Assembly: GCA_013365325.1 (NCBI GenBank)
Contig: JABVXV010000008.1
Coordinates: forward strand, 682,001-746,000
Direction of reading: 5' to 3'
DNA: 64,000 nt
DNA from: Dipetalonema caudispina
Lineage: Eukaryota > Nematoda > Chromadorea > Rhabditida > Onchocercidae
The position numbers and the translations under genes were made by a program. Below, one piece after another: positions 40,039-52,364 of this stretch (the first letter of the stretch is position 1; every line of letters starts with the position of its first letter). The notes below the pieces were generated by a model. That model was given only the letters and a program-made list of their open reading frames with translations, was not told the DNA's origin and ran no database searches.

Positions 40039-41356
40039 TGTAGCAATCTGAAATTATATCTAAATTTCGAAAAGTTTATTACCTTTGTGACTACAATGTA
40101 CGTTCAAAATATCGTTCAGTATATTTGTAACACCAAAAATATAGTTTGCAATTTATCTTTCGAATTCCACGTACACTGACACACACACATTCAACAAATT
40201 AGAAGTACCGCGATACAGCAGTAAATATCACTTGTCCTACTGCAATTTATTTCTCAAGAAATTTCCTCTTTTTTACAAGAAAGCAAAACTTTATTAGTAA
40301 CCAAGTTATTTCATATGAAACGATAAAGTGATACACTGGTAAAGAAGGGAAAGGTTGGTGAAGCAGGGAAGTAAATGGAGTCATAAAAAGAGTGTACCCT
40401 TTTCATTGTCACCTTATCGCACGACGAGTTTTGTACCATTCGAATTGAATGAAATAAAACGAGATGGAAGGAGTAGTTTGTTATCGATGAACCGATCGAC
40501 AACCATCTATTTCCCTTCTTTGGAAATATTTTTGATTGAAGCAAGACGATAGAAATAGACGATGCAAATATACCAAACATATGCAATGATAATAAACGAA
40601 CCTATTGATATTGATTACAAATAAGTAAGTTTGAGTAAAATTTCTCGCAATTTTCACAATTCTCTCAAAGTATAAACCAATGCATTAGAAAACAATTATA
40701 TTAATGACGAATTTTTTTAAGCAATCAAAAAATTCATTTTGACTGGCGTTTCTTCTTCGACAGACGTTTTGTCCTTCTGAACAGTTAGCTATAATTTGTT
40801 TAATTAGAAAACAGAACTCTGTAAAATTTAAGTCCGAAACTGTTGCAAATCGCAACAGTTTTGAACTTAAATAAATTCACAATAAAATAAATTTTGTTTT
40901 CTTTTTTTGTTTTTGTTATTTATCTTATCGTCTTTAAAATTTCATTGGTCATTCGAAAAGTAGAAATTAGAAACTGAAATTCTTGATGCATCTCGAAATT
41001 CTCTGAAAATCTTCTCAAAATTTTGCTTCTACGGTTCTGTTAAGGCAGTTTAAGTTAGGTAAGGGAGTTAAAAACCTAAGGAAATGCACTTTGAATTTCT
41101 TGAATGTTTCTTGATTCAAAATTGTGTCGCTTTTTCTCGTTTGCGTGAACTCTGTTTATAAATTTTAATTTGGTCAAAATTTTGTGTTAATTTTAAACAT
41201 CAAATAAGCTTTATAATTCCTGATAGTAAACAAGCCTTATAATTTCTGCTAGTCAAAATTTAACATACAAATCTAAATTTGCACAAATGTGCTATAAAAT
41301 ATAGTTGCAACAATTATTCTTTTAAGGATGTCACAATTTTTAAAATAATCTCTTAG

Positions 41357-44300
41357 CTACGTCTTTTCCTCCAGAAAGGAAGCACTGAATAAACATTTGA
41401 ATTTATAGCCTTTACTATATGCGATCAGGATGATAATTACCGTAGTACTGGAATTGATTATTGTGGTATCGATTGCGATATATGTAAATATTGCTTCCTG
41501 TAACACAGAAAGCATCACCTTTACTGCTAGAGCTATACCGAATGAATTCATCAACCAGTCAATACTTGTACTTAGTTTGTCGAGGCAACCTTGTTGATGC
41601 ATACTAAAATATTATTAGAGCAATGAGACCTCTCGGTACAATTTTAGTCCTTAAGATTTAAAATACGAAAAATTACATACTTTGGTTGTCTCCAAATTGT
41701 TACCTGAAGGGGGATATTACCTTCGAAAACTAAATCTGCAGAATTCTTGTCCAACATCAACGCATCTGTTAGAGCAAGATTACAACACTAGCTACCAATT
41801 AGTCATGCAATAAGACCTCCGGTTTTTCTGCCAGCTGTTTCGACTATCTAGTATTTTCTTAAATTCTGAGACACCTAACCACTTTTCCTCAATTTTACTG
41901 AACTACTCCTATTTAGTTAACTTGACAAAGCACCGATATCAGATTCCTTTACATAAGTTACAAAAATATTTGAATATAATCAAGACGTCATATAAATATA
42001 TGTGATTAAATGTTTGACTTACAAAATAACACGATAGTTTGCTTGATGTAATAATCCCAAAAAGTTTCATAATGAAGAAATAAATTGTAAAATTTTTGCC
42101 TCATAATCACTTATAAAACTTATTACCTATTCAACGCAATCTATTTCAAGTTTAAGATCATAATTTTACTAAGAAAAGAATTTCCCACTAAGTGATTATG
42201 GAGCTATCAGTGCAAATGAGCAAACCTTTCCTTGGAACAATATTTTTTGACATTCAAGCAACAAGACAAAGGAGCTGAATTTATTTTTTCGTCATAATTT
42301 TGTAGTTTCCAAATATTTTGTGCTTGATCATCTAGCATTACTTTTGACACATCTTCAATCTGCAATCTACAAATATAAGATGAAAAGGTCATATAGATTC
42401 AAAATAGTTTCTTTAACTTGTTTTTTACAATCATTTCTTACAGGATCATAATAGTGAATTGTTCTATTCCGCAGCCATTCCGTGTAATTTCCAGCAAAAC
42501 CGCAACATTGCATGGTTCTTTGAACATCATCTACCGTATGCATAAACTTTTGTGGATCATTTTTCAACAATGTTCCTGCACCAGCAATCAAAGTTGATGA
42601 CACTTCGGATGAATTTAAACCTATTGCTACTGTAATTATAATAATCGTTTAATATTCAAGCCGTAATATATCAGTTCAGTGTCATCAATGCTGCAATTAT
42701 GCAAACTAATGCATAGTTCCCATTATTTGTGTTCATGGAAATACAGTTATAATAATAATTCGCTAATTTACATAATTGCTATATCGGAATTTCCAATTCC
42801 TTATTCCTTTCCAGTGCAATATTAATGATAGTCCTGCTGTATCATCAGTGATTATCAGAAAGATAACAGAAAGATCAACTTTGGTTACAAAATGTGAATA
42901 ATTGCGCCCATAATAAAGGAAGGCTTAATGCAGGAGAAGACATTGCAAATGGAATGATTTGCAATTTAACATCTCCAATTTGAACATGACAGAAAGAGCA
43001 TAGGTTAATTAATGCATGATGAAAAGGTCAACATGGAGCTGGTAAATATTGCCATGATATCAAGTATGAAGATAATAACAGAATATGATGAACAATCAAG
43101 CGGCTAAATATTCGGAACCTAATCAGAACGACGTGTAGTGAGATGGAACAGGTGTAGTAGACTGTGGTGGAAAATGATGAATTAAATAATGTGATACAGC
43201 AGTTATGTGGGTCAATGAAAGATTAAAAACAGTAAAATTCCTTGTAATGAACGATGGTCCTTCATGTTATCAATTCCAAGATGATTGTTTGAATAGAACG
43301 ACACGAAGTTTCCAATCAACTATTCGAATCAATAATTTTGTACTTAATTGTTTTTTTCTAACTTAATTTAAGGAATTAAAAATTTAATAATAAAATAATG
43401 TATGTTTCTATTCATCCCATAATTAACTCACTGAGAAATAAATAAAATAACATAACAAGGAATAATAAAGCGAAGTCCATTGCTATCGATATCCCATACA
43501 AAGTATATTCCTTCTTCATAAAGGTTAATAACGATACAACCTGTACTGCAAGTAGAATTCCTTCCATTCCAAATAATACGCATGGAAAGAAACCAAGACT
43601 TTTTATTAACTGAAATTTATGCAATTCTTGAGGTATTCATTAAATTTTAGAGATTATAAGAAGTGTTTGTGGATAGATATTGCTATGCACTATGCTAATT
43701 AATTAGATAACTAATAAATGAAAAAATGAAATTATAAATCGACTATCGATAGGTTCCTACTATTACTGGTACCGATAAGTATTGTAAATATTTTTCAAGC
43801 TCGTTTAGCGCATAGAAATTTATATAAACCATACAATTTCGGCACTGATTGTAGGCTTTGTAATAGCATAAATTCGACGTGTAGGTTGTACATATTTGAC
43901 GACAAAGTTCAACGATATAAGTATAACTGCTATACATCTAAATGACATTTTCTAATGCAAAGATTTGGATAATTTTTGATAGGTTGCATTTCGTTTCACA
44001 ATAAAAGCAATCTTTGCCTAATATGCAATACTGAAAGAAGCGTTGAACTAAATATTTAGTATTGTTGGAGTTTCCCACCGAACTGCAACGTAAAGTTATG
44101 CAATGTACAACGTGGAACGTATATGTTCACGTGAGCAGATACTCACTTAGATTCCCAATAGTACAGTGATCGGTGTCATCTGAATATCTTTTATCTTAAA
44201 AACCGACCTGTACAAAATTAATAAGAACTGTCAATGCGTTTTGTAACATATTCAGTGAGTTCGATTATCAAGCATTTTAAAAACAAACATTAATATACGA

Positions 44301-44369
44301 ATAATAATTGCGCAGGATATTATAAGGAGAAATATTTTGTGAGGACTTCTTTTGTTCCTTACCGATACT
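41357..44369 (-). CDS. Tetraspanin, N-terminal exon unassigned
   Basis: Minus-strand exons that join in phase: 44289-44369, 43835-43937, 43432-43609, 42442-42629 (or to 42418), 42226-42359, 41357-41603. They encode TM1 (IFLLIISCAIIIRIL plus CIAVILISLNFVV), a short loop of about 25 residues, TM2 (FFPCVLFGMEGILLAVQVV), TM3 (YGISIAMDFALLFLVMLFYL), and a large extracellular loop with the hallmark CCG (MQCCGFAGNYTEW). The loop also has APLSCC, KYC and GCLDKL cysteines, and TM4 (SFGIALAVKVMLSVLQEAIF) follows. Tetraspanins organise membrane microdomains and partner receptors; in parasites they occur at the tegument or gut surface. No ATG precedes TM1 within its exon, so a start lies further upstream; an exon at 44835-44910 would join in phase but is unproven. 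A GTAATT donor at the end of TM4 might splice to another tail. Confidence 0.78.
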
Positions 44370-45373
44370 CTGAAATGAGAAAGAAAAAAAGAACTGATTT
44401 CAAGGAATATAATGAATTAAGCGAATATCATGCACGGATATGTTCAAGATGCTGACATTTCTTTACCGCAACAAAACTTTACTAAGACTCTTGGCTATTT
44501 AAGCTAAATCAGGTTTTGTGAAGCTTGTCTTATTGATTAGTTCAATAACAAATTAATTAATATTTCTCCAGTTTATTACTATACCTATCGAGGAATTACA
44601 GCTTGCTAGCAGCTCGATTATTCGATTTATGAAAAATATCAAAATTCAGGGTGCTATCAGACAATTCACATTAGTAGAATAATCATTTCTTTAGTGAATG
44701 GAAATCTACAGTTCCATTAGGTATATCCGACCGGAATTTCAGCATCTATGAGATAAATCATAAAATACAGAGTTCGAATTAAGATAAATCATACATATTT
44801 GCTTAAACGCCAAATGGAATAAAATAGAAAACACCTTGGTGATGAATCATCCTCATTTCGACGAAACTTGAAAGGAATTTCATGATGTCCTTGTAAATGC
44901 TCATTTCTTTCTGAAATTTGTTAGCTGATTTGACAATGTTTCTGGAACTGAATGAATGAATATATGCTTTCCATTTCCTAATAGGTTGTTCGATCTAAAA
45001 AATGTGATAAAGCTAATTTGAATTTGATCTATGTGACTTTGCAAATACGTTATGTTGTGAAGAACTGACAATCCTTTGAGATCTGTTTATCAACTTTTTG
45101 GATGGTAGTACGGCGGTAAATTAATATGTTCGAAGATTTCAAGACCAACAGCTTATTGCGGTTCATATTAATATTCCAAAAGATTAAGGCATTCATCTCT
45201 CAAAACTTGAAATTCTTACACTAAACTATTGATTCTCGGAATTTATTAATAATTAAAATTCGATGATCGTTTCATTTCACTTCATCAGATTTTATTTTAC
45301 CTTCAACCCACTTTTCTCTTGTTTAACTAATTCGCTCAGGTACGTCTTAAAATGCAATTTCTTATGTATTGTT

Positions 45374-48300
45374 CTATTGACGACCTGCCCATTTATTCAG
45401 GTCATCTTGATCAATGAATGGATCAAATGAGACTTCGAATTCTGTAAGACATGAAATCATGTCATTATTAATACACATGAAACATGTTTCCCCATCGTAC
45501 AGTGGTCGAAACTCACTTCACAATTACCTTTTTTAAACTTCATTTTTGGATAATCTGTAAACTGACCGCCATATTTAAAGGAAGGAATGCTTTGATGTGT
45601 TCTTGATCCTGGCAGATGATTCATTTCTGATGAAAGAGGTTTCATCTTTTTATTTGAATTTAAAGCTGAAATGAAATTTTTATAACAGAAAAGAAATCAA
45701 TGTAAAATCTAAGAGTTCGAGAATGCCATAAAGTTTGATTGATAATACTTTCAGAAATGATCACTGATATATACATATAAGCCATTTGCTACCGAACCAG
45801 CTGTTACAGAAGGGTGCATTACTTAGAAGTAGAAACTTTGCTCGTTAAAAAGTAAGGGGAGCCAAAGGGAATCAACCTTTCGAATGTGCTATGCAAGTAA
45901 AATGAATTAGATTCTGAAAATCGAATTCCAGCGATGCACACAAATTTTGCATATATTTCCTTACAGATATGTAAATAAAAGGAATTTAAGGCTTGGAACT
46001 ATGTGTGCGTACACGTAAATAATGTTTGTCGATAGGAGGAAAGTAGGCAAAACCCAGAACACAACCATAGATGCGTAAAGGAGCGCCTTGTTTATCCAAA
46101 TAACGGGTTTTGTCATAATCTTGATCTTAGCAATATCGAAAATTCAAATAACTTTGAAAAATTATGTATGCAAAAAGTCGAAAACTGAAGTGCAACAAAT
46201 AGACAACAAAAAGAAGTTGGAAAATAATTGGAATCCAGAAAAAGTTCAAATTTATTTGCATACTTGCAACATTGCAGTAATTCCACGTATGCAACATATT
46301 AATGACATTCACCGAACATGTTTGATAATTTCGTTTATTGGGTGATATTTTCAAAATTTATTTCTTATGACATTGAAAAGTGATTGGAAAATATCACTGA
46401 CAAATAGTTGTTGAAGTGAGAAGTAACTATAAATAATGGTCATGTTACTATAAATAAGGTCATCTACTACAAACAACATCATACATTACGATATTGGTTT
46501 ACTATACGCCGAATAGTTGAGATACAACTGCATTTGAATTATAGACTCTTCTTTATGACTTCCACGGTTCGACCATCCTAATAGAACATAGTCATAATTT
46601 CCAAATTTAAAACTTTTCAAGGCTTCTATTTTAAAAACAAATTACAAAACTTCTTTTAAAGCAAATAAACAGTAAAAACTTAAATATTTCGCAACAATTA
46701 TTTTATAAGATTTTTGAAACATGCAAAATCTTTTACTTCCGTATTTAATTGATGATTAGAATTAATGAAATATCTTACAGCGATATGATCATCCCAGTTA
46801 TTGAAGATTTTCTTGAATTCAGCCGTTTCTTTGCCTTGTAGCACCTTTACAATTTGCGCTCCAGCCGGGCGTGGAAGTGTATCACCTTGCAAATATTTCT
46901 ATAAAAAAAAGACTTCATTTGTTAGAAAAAATTTATTTTAGAATGCAATCATTATTATGATCGTGCAGGTAATTTGTTGAATCGATATGTGAGAAGCGGT
47001 CGTAAATCGACTAAAGGTATAACAGATCAAATCTGTTTCCACCGCCTGAAGCAATTTAGGCGGAGAAGAAAGGGATACATTTCGTAAATTAATGATTCTT
47101 AACGTTACTTCAAAGACAGTATAAATCGTAGGAAAGGATTAAACAACTGAAATCGAACATTGGCAACATCATTAGCGAGCTTCTTTTCCTGTTCATTAGC
47201 GCCGATACCGATCCATACATAAATGTCCTTCAGAGCATCCAAAATCATCACATCATCACCATCCAAATCCTAAAAAATCCTTATTTACTTCATTTTTTCT
47301 TTAAGTTAGAGACTACAGTTCTGGCTAGGGAGTACGAAGCACCATAAATTAATATAATCCAAAATGTACCAATGTGAAGAATAGACTTTCATATACTTTG
47401 AAAAACTGATTTGTGCTATAATGAGCCTTCCTTTTTTTTTGAAACATTTAATTATTTAAAAACAGAGTTGATATTTGGTCATAACCTCCCAGTCTTACTT
47501 GAAAAAATTTCTCAAATCTAATAGATTAGTTTTCTCCTACTTTTCAAAGAATTTTGCAACACAATGCTATTCCTCACTTTTATGAATTCATTATTTCTTG
47601 TCTCATTTGTTTCTAATTGACTTACTTCTTGTGTATAGTTACAAATTTCTTCAATAGTTAGTCTACCATTTTGATCACTGCACTGATACAGTTTAGGAAT
47701 GAACTGTGGTATCTTTTTAGGACCTTCCCAAGAACTGGCCCATTGGGTAAATGCTGTCGGTTCAGCACCATCCAAAACTCGTACCACTTGCGTATTTTTC
47801 GATCTTCCCTAAAAAACATGCATGCATTATAAAAGCGAAAATACTCTGACATGGACATTGAAGGAGTAGTGAACTACAAATGATTCCATCGAAACAACTT
47901 TCAGTAACAGGTAAAATCGCTTTTGTAAAGCGTTTATAGTATTATCACTGATAAATTGCAATGATATGCTTTTATATGGCCTTTTTAGAAATTAATTTTT
48001 GACTTTATTTTGGTGAATAATCAATTTATAGATCCAACCTGCATTTCGATATATTTGATCGCATATTCCATAGCTTTTTTTCTTTCATCTGTTGAACAAT
48101 TTTTTCCGATCCAAACGTATATTCCACCGTTGCACGCATCCAATATGAAAGCATCCTTCAAATTCAACCTGCCCATTAGTATCGAATTTAGGAGAAGTTG
48201 GCTTTTCGAAAGTTCAATGCATTTACAACTTACACTTGCAAATGGTATAACCAAATGGACTTCTGTAATTTAGAATGGATGTAAATTAGTCAAGAAAAGA

Positions 48301-51300
48301 ATCTGATAAAACCTTTGACTCAAGCTGATTGTACTGGAAATTCCCTTTTGAAACCATCTGCACGCTCATTTCACCCATTTCATCCGATACTCTGAAATTT
48401 ATTTCCACTTCGAGTACTTCTTTGATTCAACAGTTTGGCTAGTTTAGTTAAATTCAATGAAAAAAATATTTGCATGATAAGTTTTTCCAACTGTAAATGA
48501 CATCTTTTCTGTGACATCATCCATTGAGGTATTTCGATACTTTAAGAATTCACAAATTTAGTTTTGTTTTTCAAATTCCTTAGAAATCCGGAATTTTTCG
48601 AAATCCCAAATCTATGTTTTGATTTAATGGATACTTCATATGTAAAAGCATCAGCCCATTGTAATTAATTACAATAATAATTTACAGAACTTTAAATAAT
48701 CAAGCCAAAAAGTCAGTCATATGAAAAACCTCCAAAGGATCAATTGATTGTTAGTCGTCTGCCAGTAATTTTCGTCTTCTCCACCGGCTTCTGCTGGCTT
48801 AACTTTTTCTTTACCACCCAAAATTTTCCAGAATTCATCGTTCGTATTCCAATCAGAATCTAACAAATTATTTTTGTTTGTAAAATTGTTTGGCAAGAAA
48901 TATCATGGAGAATAGGTCTATAGAAATAAATGTATTTTAGATTTAATAAAATATTATTTAACAAAATTCTGATTTTTAGTCAGTTCATAATGAATATTAA
49001 TTATCATGTATTTGTCTTAATACTGTGTAAGTTTCAAGTTCAATTATTTCAACTTTCTGTTAGATTAAAATGTTTTTTTCAGTAGAAATTCAATTGTAGG
49101 AGGCTGTGTTTGCTCTTCATATTATCTTTTATCGTATCCAGGATTCTGCTTGATCTAGCTAATCATCATTCATTGCAAATAACTAGAAAATTCGATAAAA
49201 GAGTAGTAAATTTCACTTTAAATGTTATTGATAAGCTTAAAATACTGGAATTCTGATACTGTAATTAATGGCATCAGTGATCTCCACATTGCTAACATTG
49301 ATCGCTTATATTTAAGATCACTAACTGTATTAGAACCATTGTGGATGAAACTTCTGAATCTTTATTGTAGAAGAATTGTATTATTTTTCTATCAAATTTG
49401 CTCCATATTAAATTAAGGCGATCATACGGTATATATCCTTACCAAGAATTATTATTTCAGGTTTTCCGCTTCTTTCGCGATCTCGAATGCTCCTTGCTTG
49501 ATCCATCCCCTAAAAATTATCTTGCGATAATATTAATGTATTTGAAAGCTAAAAGTCAATTTAATTCGTTGTTTAAAATTATAGCATTTTTTACTCCAGA
49601 AATTCTACCTTTATTCTTTCAAGTCTTCCGCTTTCAGGTGGCATCCAGACGTATATTTTTAGACCGCAATCCAATATGAAAACATCTCCAAGGTTTAGTG
49701 ATTCTCCTTTACATTCCACCTTAATTTTTTGTTAATTGATATCAAGTTAAGTGATAAAAGATGGAGAAAATGATAAAATAGCCAATTGAAATGTAAACAT
49801 AAACAAGTGAAGTATGAACATTGCATCATTAACAATGCTTTTTTAACTTTTTCATAAACGAACGTTTTTTTCGACTAAACTTAAAGATACGAGTGCCAGC
49901 TGTTGTTAGTGAAATATAAAGATAAGCAATTTAAGGATGGTTATGAAATTTAAATATAATTATAATTCACCTCTTTGCATCGCACATTCCGCTTTCCTTT
50001 GCACTGGAACAGTTTTGGTTTCCAATTTTCATATTTGTCTGTGACATGTGTGAAGCCCGAGGCTACTCCTCCTTTCAGATATCTGTAAACTTTTTAACTT
50101 TTCCATATAGACAAAACAATTCAGAAGTATCGGATTCCGCATATAACACCATTTTTTGCAAATTTTAGCATAAGAATTTGCAAATACTATGACCTTTTAT
50201 AAAAGAAAGATGGATTTGTCTCTGGAAAGTTAAATTAAGCAGCATTTCGAACAAACAGACTAAGTTTAATAAACAAATGCGAATTCAGTGAATGTTCAAT
50301 TTTTTTGGTTCCGTTGAATTTTTAAAAAACTTAATTTTTAGGTTGACTTTTTTAATGATTGGAAAAATGAAACTTTGAATTATCTAGAATATACAAACAA
50401 CATTTCTTGATTGTATAAACTCCATTCAAAACAATTAATCGAAATCAATTCCATCTTTTAAATTAGAATTAATCACTAAGTAAATATTTTTTGCGCTGAT
50501 AGACAACTGCAAATGGAAGCACTTGCCGCACAATTTTTTTCGTGTCTTTGCATCTTTAAGTGTTAATAATAAGACATGTTCATACATATCGATGTTACTT
50601 TTTCTGAAACAGTTTCAGAATTCAACTTATTTCACTTTTACATTGCTTTTGGCTCATGAAATTCATCATTACCTTAAATTAGTATGCACACTTTTGAAAA
50701 GATCGAAATTTGCATGAAACATTCCAATCATTAATAGATAGATTTAAATTATTCTAGCAGCACCGCTTTTTTTTTTTTAATAAAGAGATTAACGTGAAAA
50801 ATATTTTGCATAATATTTAAGTGGTTGATTCTTGGGAAAATGATTAAATTTTAGTCAACAATATTATTATTTATATGACTGAGTTGTTTAGTTTACGAAT
50901 AACCGATAGCAGCTATAATGAGACATGTATGATAAAAAAAAAAAAAAAATGATTTAAAAGATTTCCAGTACAAAATTGATTCGAAAAACTTTGCACCTAC
51001 CGTATGCCCTCTTTGAAGTAGGACAAAAACAGCGGCGATTCATGTCCTTGAACCTGAAGATGCATTAAAATAGAATCACTTTTTTGACAGCACCAAATAT
51101 TTTCACCATTAGAAAAGATAGAAAAAAATAATCGATTTAGTTGATCATAATTAGCGTAATTTTTTTGTAATTTATTGTTAGTCCATTACAAGAATACCTA
51201 TGACATGGAGTCTTGGTGATTTTGAAGTCCGTTAAATCCAGGATTAAGAAAAATTCAAATCATAAGTGATAATATACCTCACGATATTGTACAGGTAATC

Positions 51301-52351
51301 CATTAAGTGAATCATCAATTTGTACGGTCATAATTGCTGCTGCTCCTTGTTCATCCTGAAATCTTCAAAATATTTTTTCATAATTAAAAACTTTAGCGAT
51401 GTTTTTCTTTGTTTTTTTTTAAATAAAACTAAAAATTTTCGTTGTAAATTGATCGTACTTGGGACGTACAATGGTAAATTTGGGAAAGGTATAGTAGGTT
51501 GGATATTCCATTTTCTTCAAGTATAAATAAATAATAAATTCAAATGCTACGGAACTATTCGCTTCGCTTAGAATCTTTGTATACACTCTCAGAAAGGATA
51601 AGAATTTTCAGACCAGAAGAAAATAAATAATGTTTATAAGACAGGAAAATGCTTAGGTGTTTACTTAATTATGGGTAGGATGTTATAACGCTACTTGATT
51701 TTAAAAAAATATTCGATTAAAATATGGACAAACCTGGCTTGTTTCATTTCCTAGCCAAAAATGGACATTCCATTCGCCTGGATTTTTTGTCTAAAACTCA
51801 AAATTTCATTTATAAGCCATATTTTCTATCTTTTTTGGCAACCATTGATAGTTTTTATTTATATTGGACACCCCTTCTTAGTAATTCATGGCATAAACTT
51901 CCTAAGAAATTTAGTTTAATAGTTGAGAGTACTTTATTTTTTCATATTTTTTACTGAACAAATTGTAAAAATGCTTACGTAGAGAAGGATATATGAATCA
52001 CCGTCGTAAAAACTTCCGAACTGCTCGCTTGATAACTTTTCCAGGGCAAAATCCTAAACAATATCAGGAACTTTTTATTTGGACATTTTCAATGCAGAAT
52101 TCTGAAAAGTTAAACTGCATGCTTAAACAGCTTAGGATTCGATTTTCTGCTCAAAAAAATATATCATCTAATAGATTATCCTATTTTGAAAAGTAAATTA
52201 TATAAAAATATTTGATTTTCTCCAAATGAATCATTCGTGATTCGCAGACGACAAAAGAATTTAAAAAGGATGGCACTAAAACCTTAATTCGCCATATTTC
52301 CATCCCACGTTGCTTTCCTATATCCTTCAATTGTGCATCAGCGGTTGTCAT
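45374..52351 (-). CDS. gsnl-1: Gelsolin-like actin-severing protein with four gelsolin repeats
   Basis: Minus-strand exons: 52283-52351, 51979-52053, 51734-51790, 51278-51355, 51001-51053, 49971-50082, 49609-49719, 49443-49509, 48730-48859, 48313-48391, 48039-48155, 47626-47808, 47159-47269, 46779-46898, a tentative 31-base exon 46547-46577, 45528-45665, 45374-45441. The product is about 532 residues. Repeat 1: [37 protein letters not shown]. Repeat 2: [25 protein letters not shown]. Repeat 3: [26 protein letters not shown]. Repeat 4: [30 protein letters not shown], then FNNWDD. A 60-residue basic tail ends in [16 protein letters not shown]. Animal gelsolins usually have three or six repeats; four is the form known for C. 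elegans GSNL-1. Function expected: calcium-dependent severing and capping of actin. The ATG follows a TTTCTCAG acceptor by five bases. Confidence 0.92.
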
Positions 52352-52356
52352 AGTGT

Positions 52357-52364
52357 CTGAGAAA
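52357..52364 (-). promoter_or_regulatory. Candidate trans-splice acceptor of the gelsolin gene
   Basis: TTTCTCAG on the minus strand ends five bases before the start codon, the usual distance for spliced-leader acceptors in nematodes. It supports the start at 52351. Confidence 0.5.

Noticed and set aside
43743..44040. Cysteine-rich minus-strand frame around 43743-44030 that looked like a secreted domain
   Set aside because: It contains an in-frame TAG. The same DNA read in another frame supplies the tetraspanin TM1/loop exon (43835-43937), which joins both neighbours in phase.
39645..44264. Near-identical 19-base block AACATATTCAGTGA(A/G)TTCG in the two-TM gene and next to the tetraspanin TM1 exon, suggesting paralogy
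   Set aside because: Similarity does not extend on either side at nucleotide or protein level, and one such match is expected by chance in a 64-kb AT-rich window.
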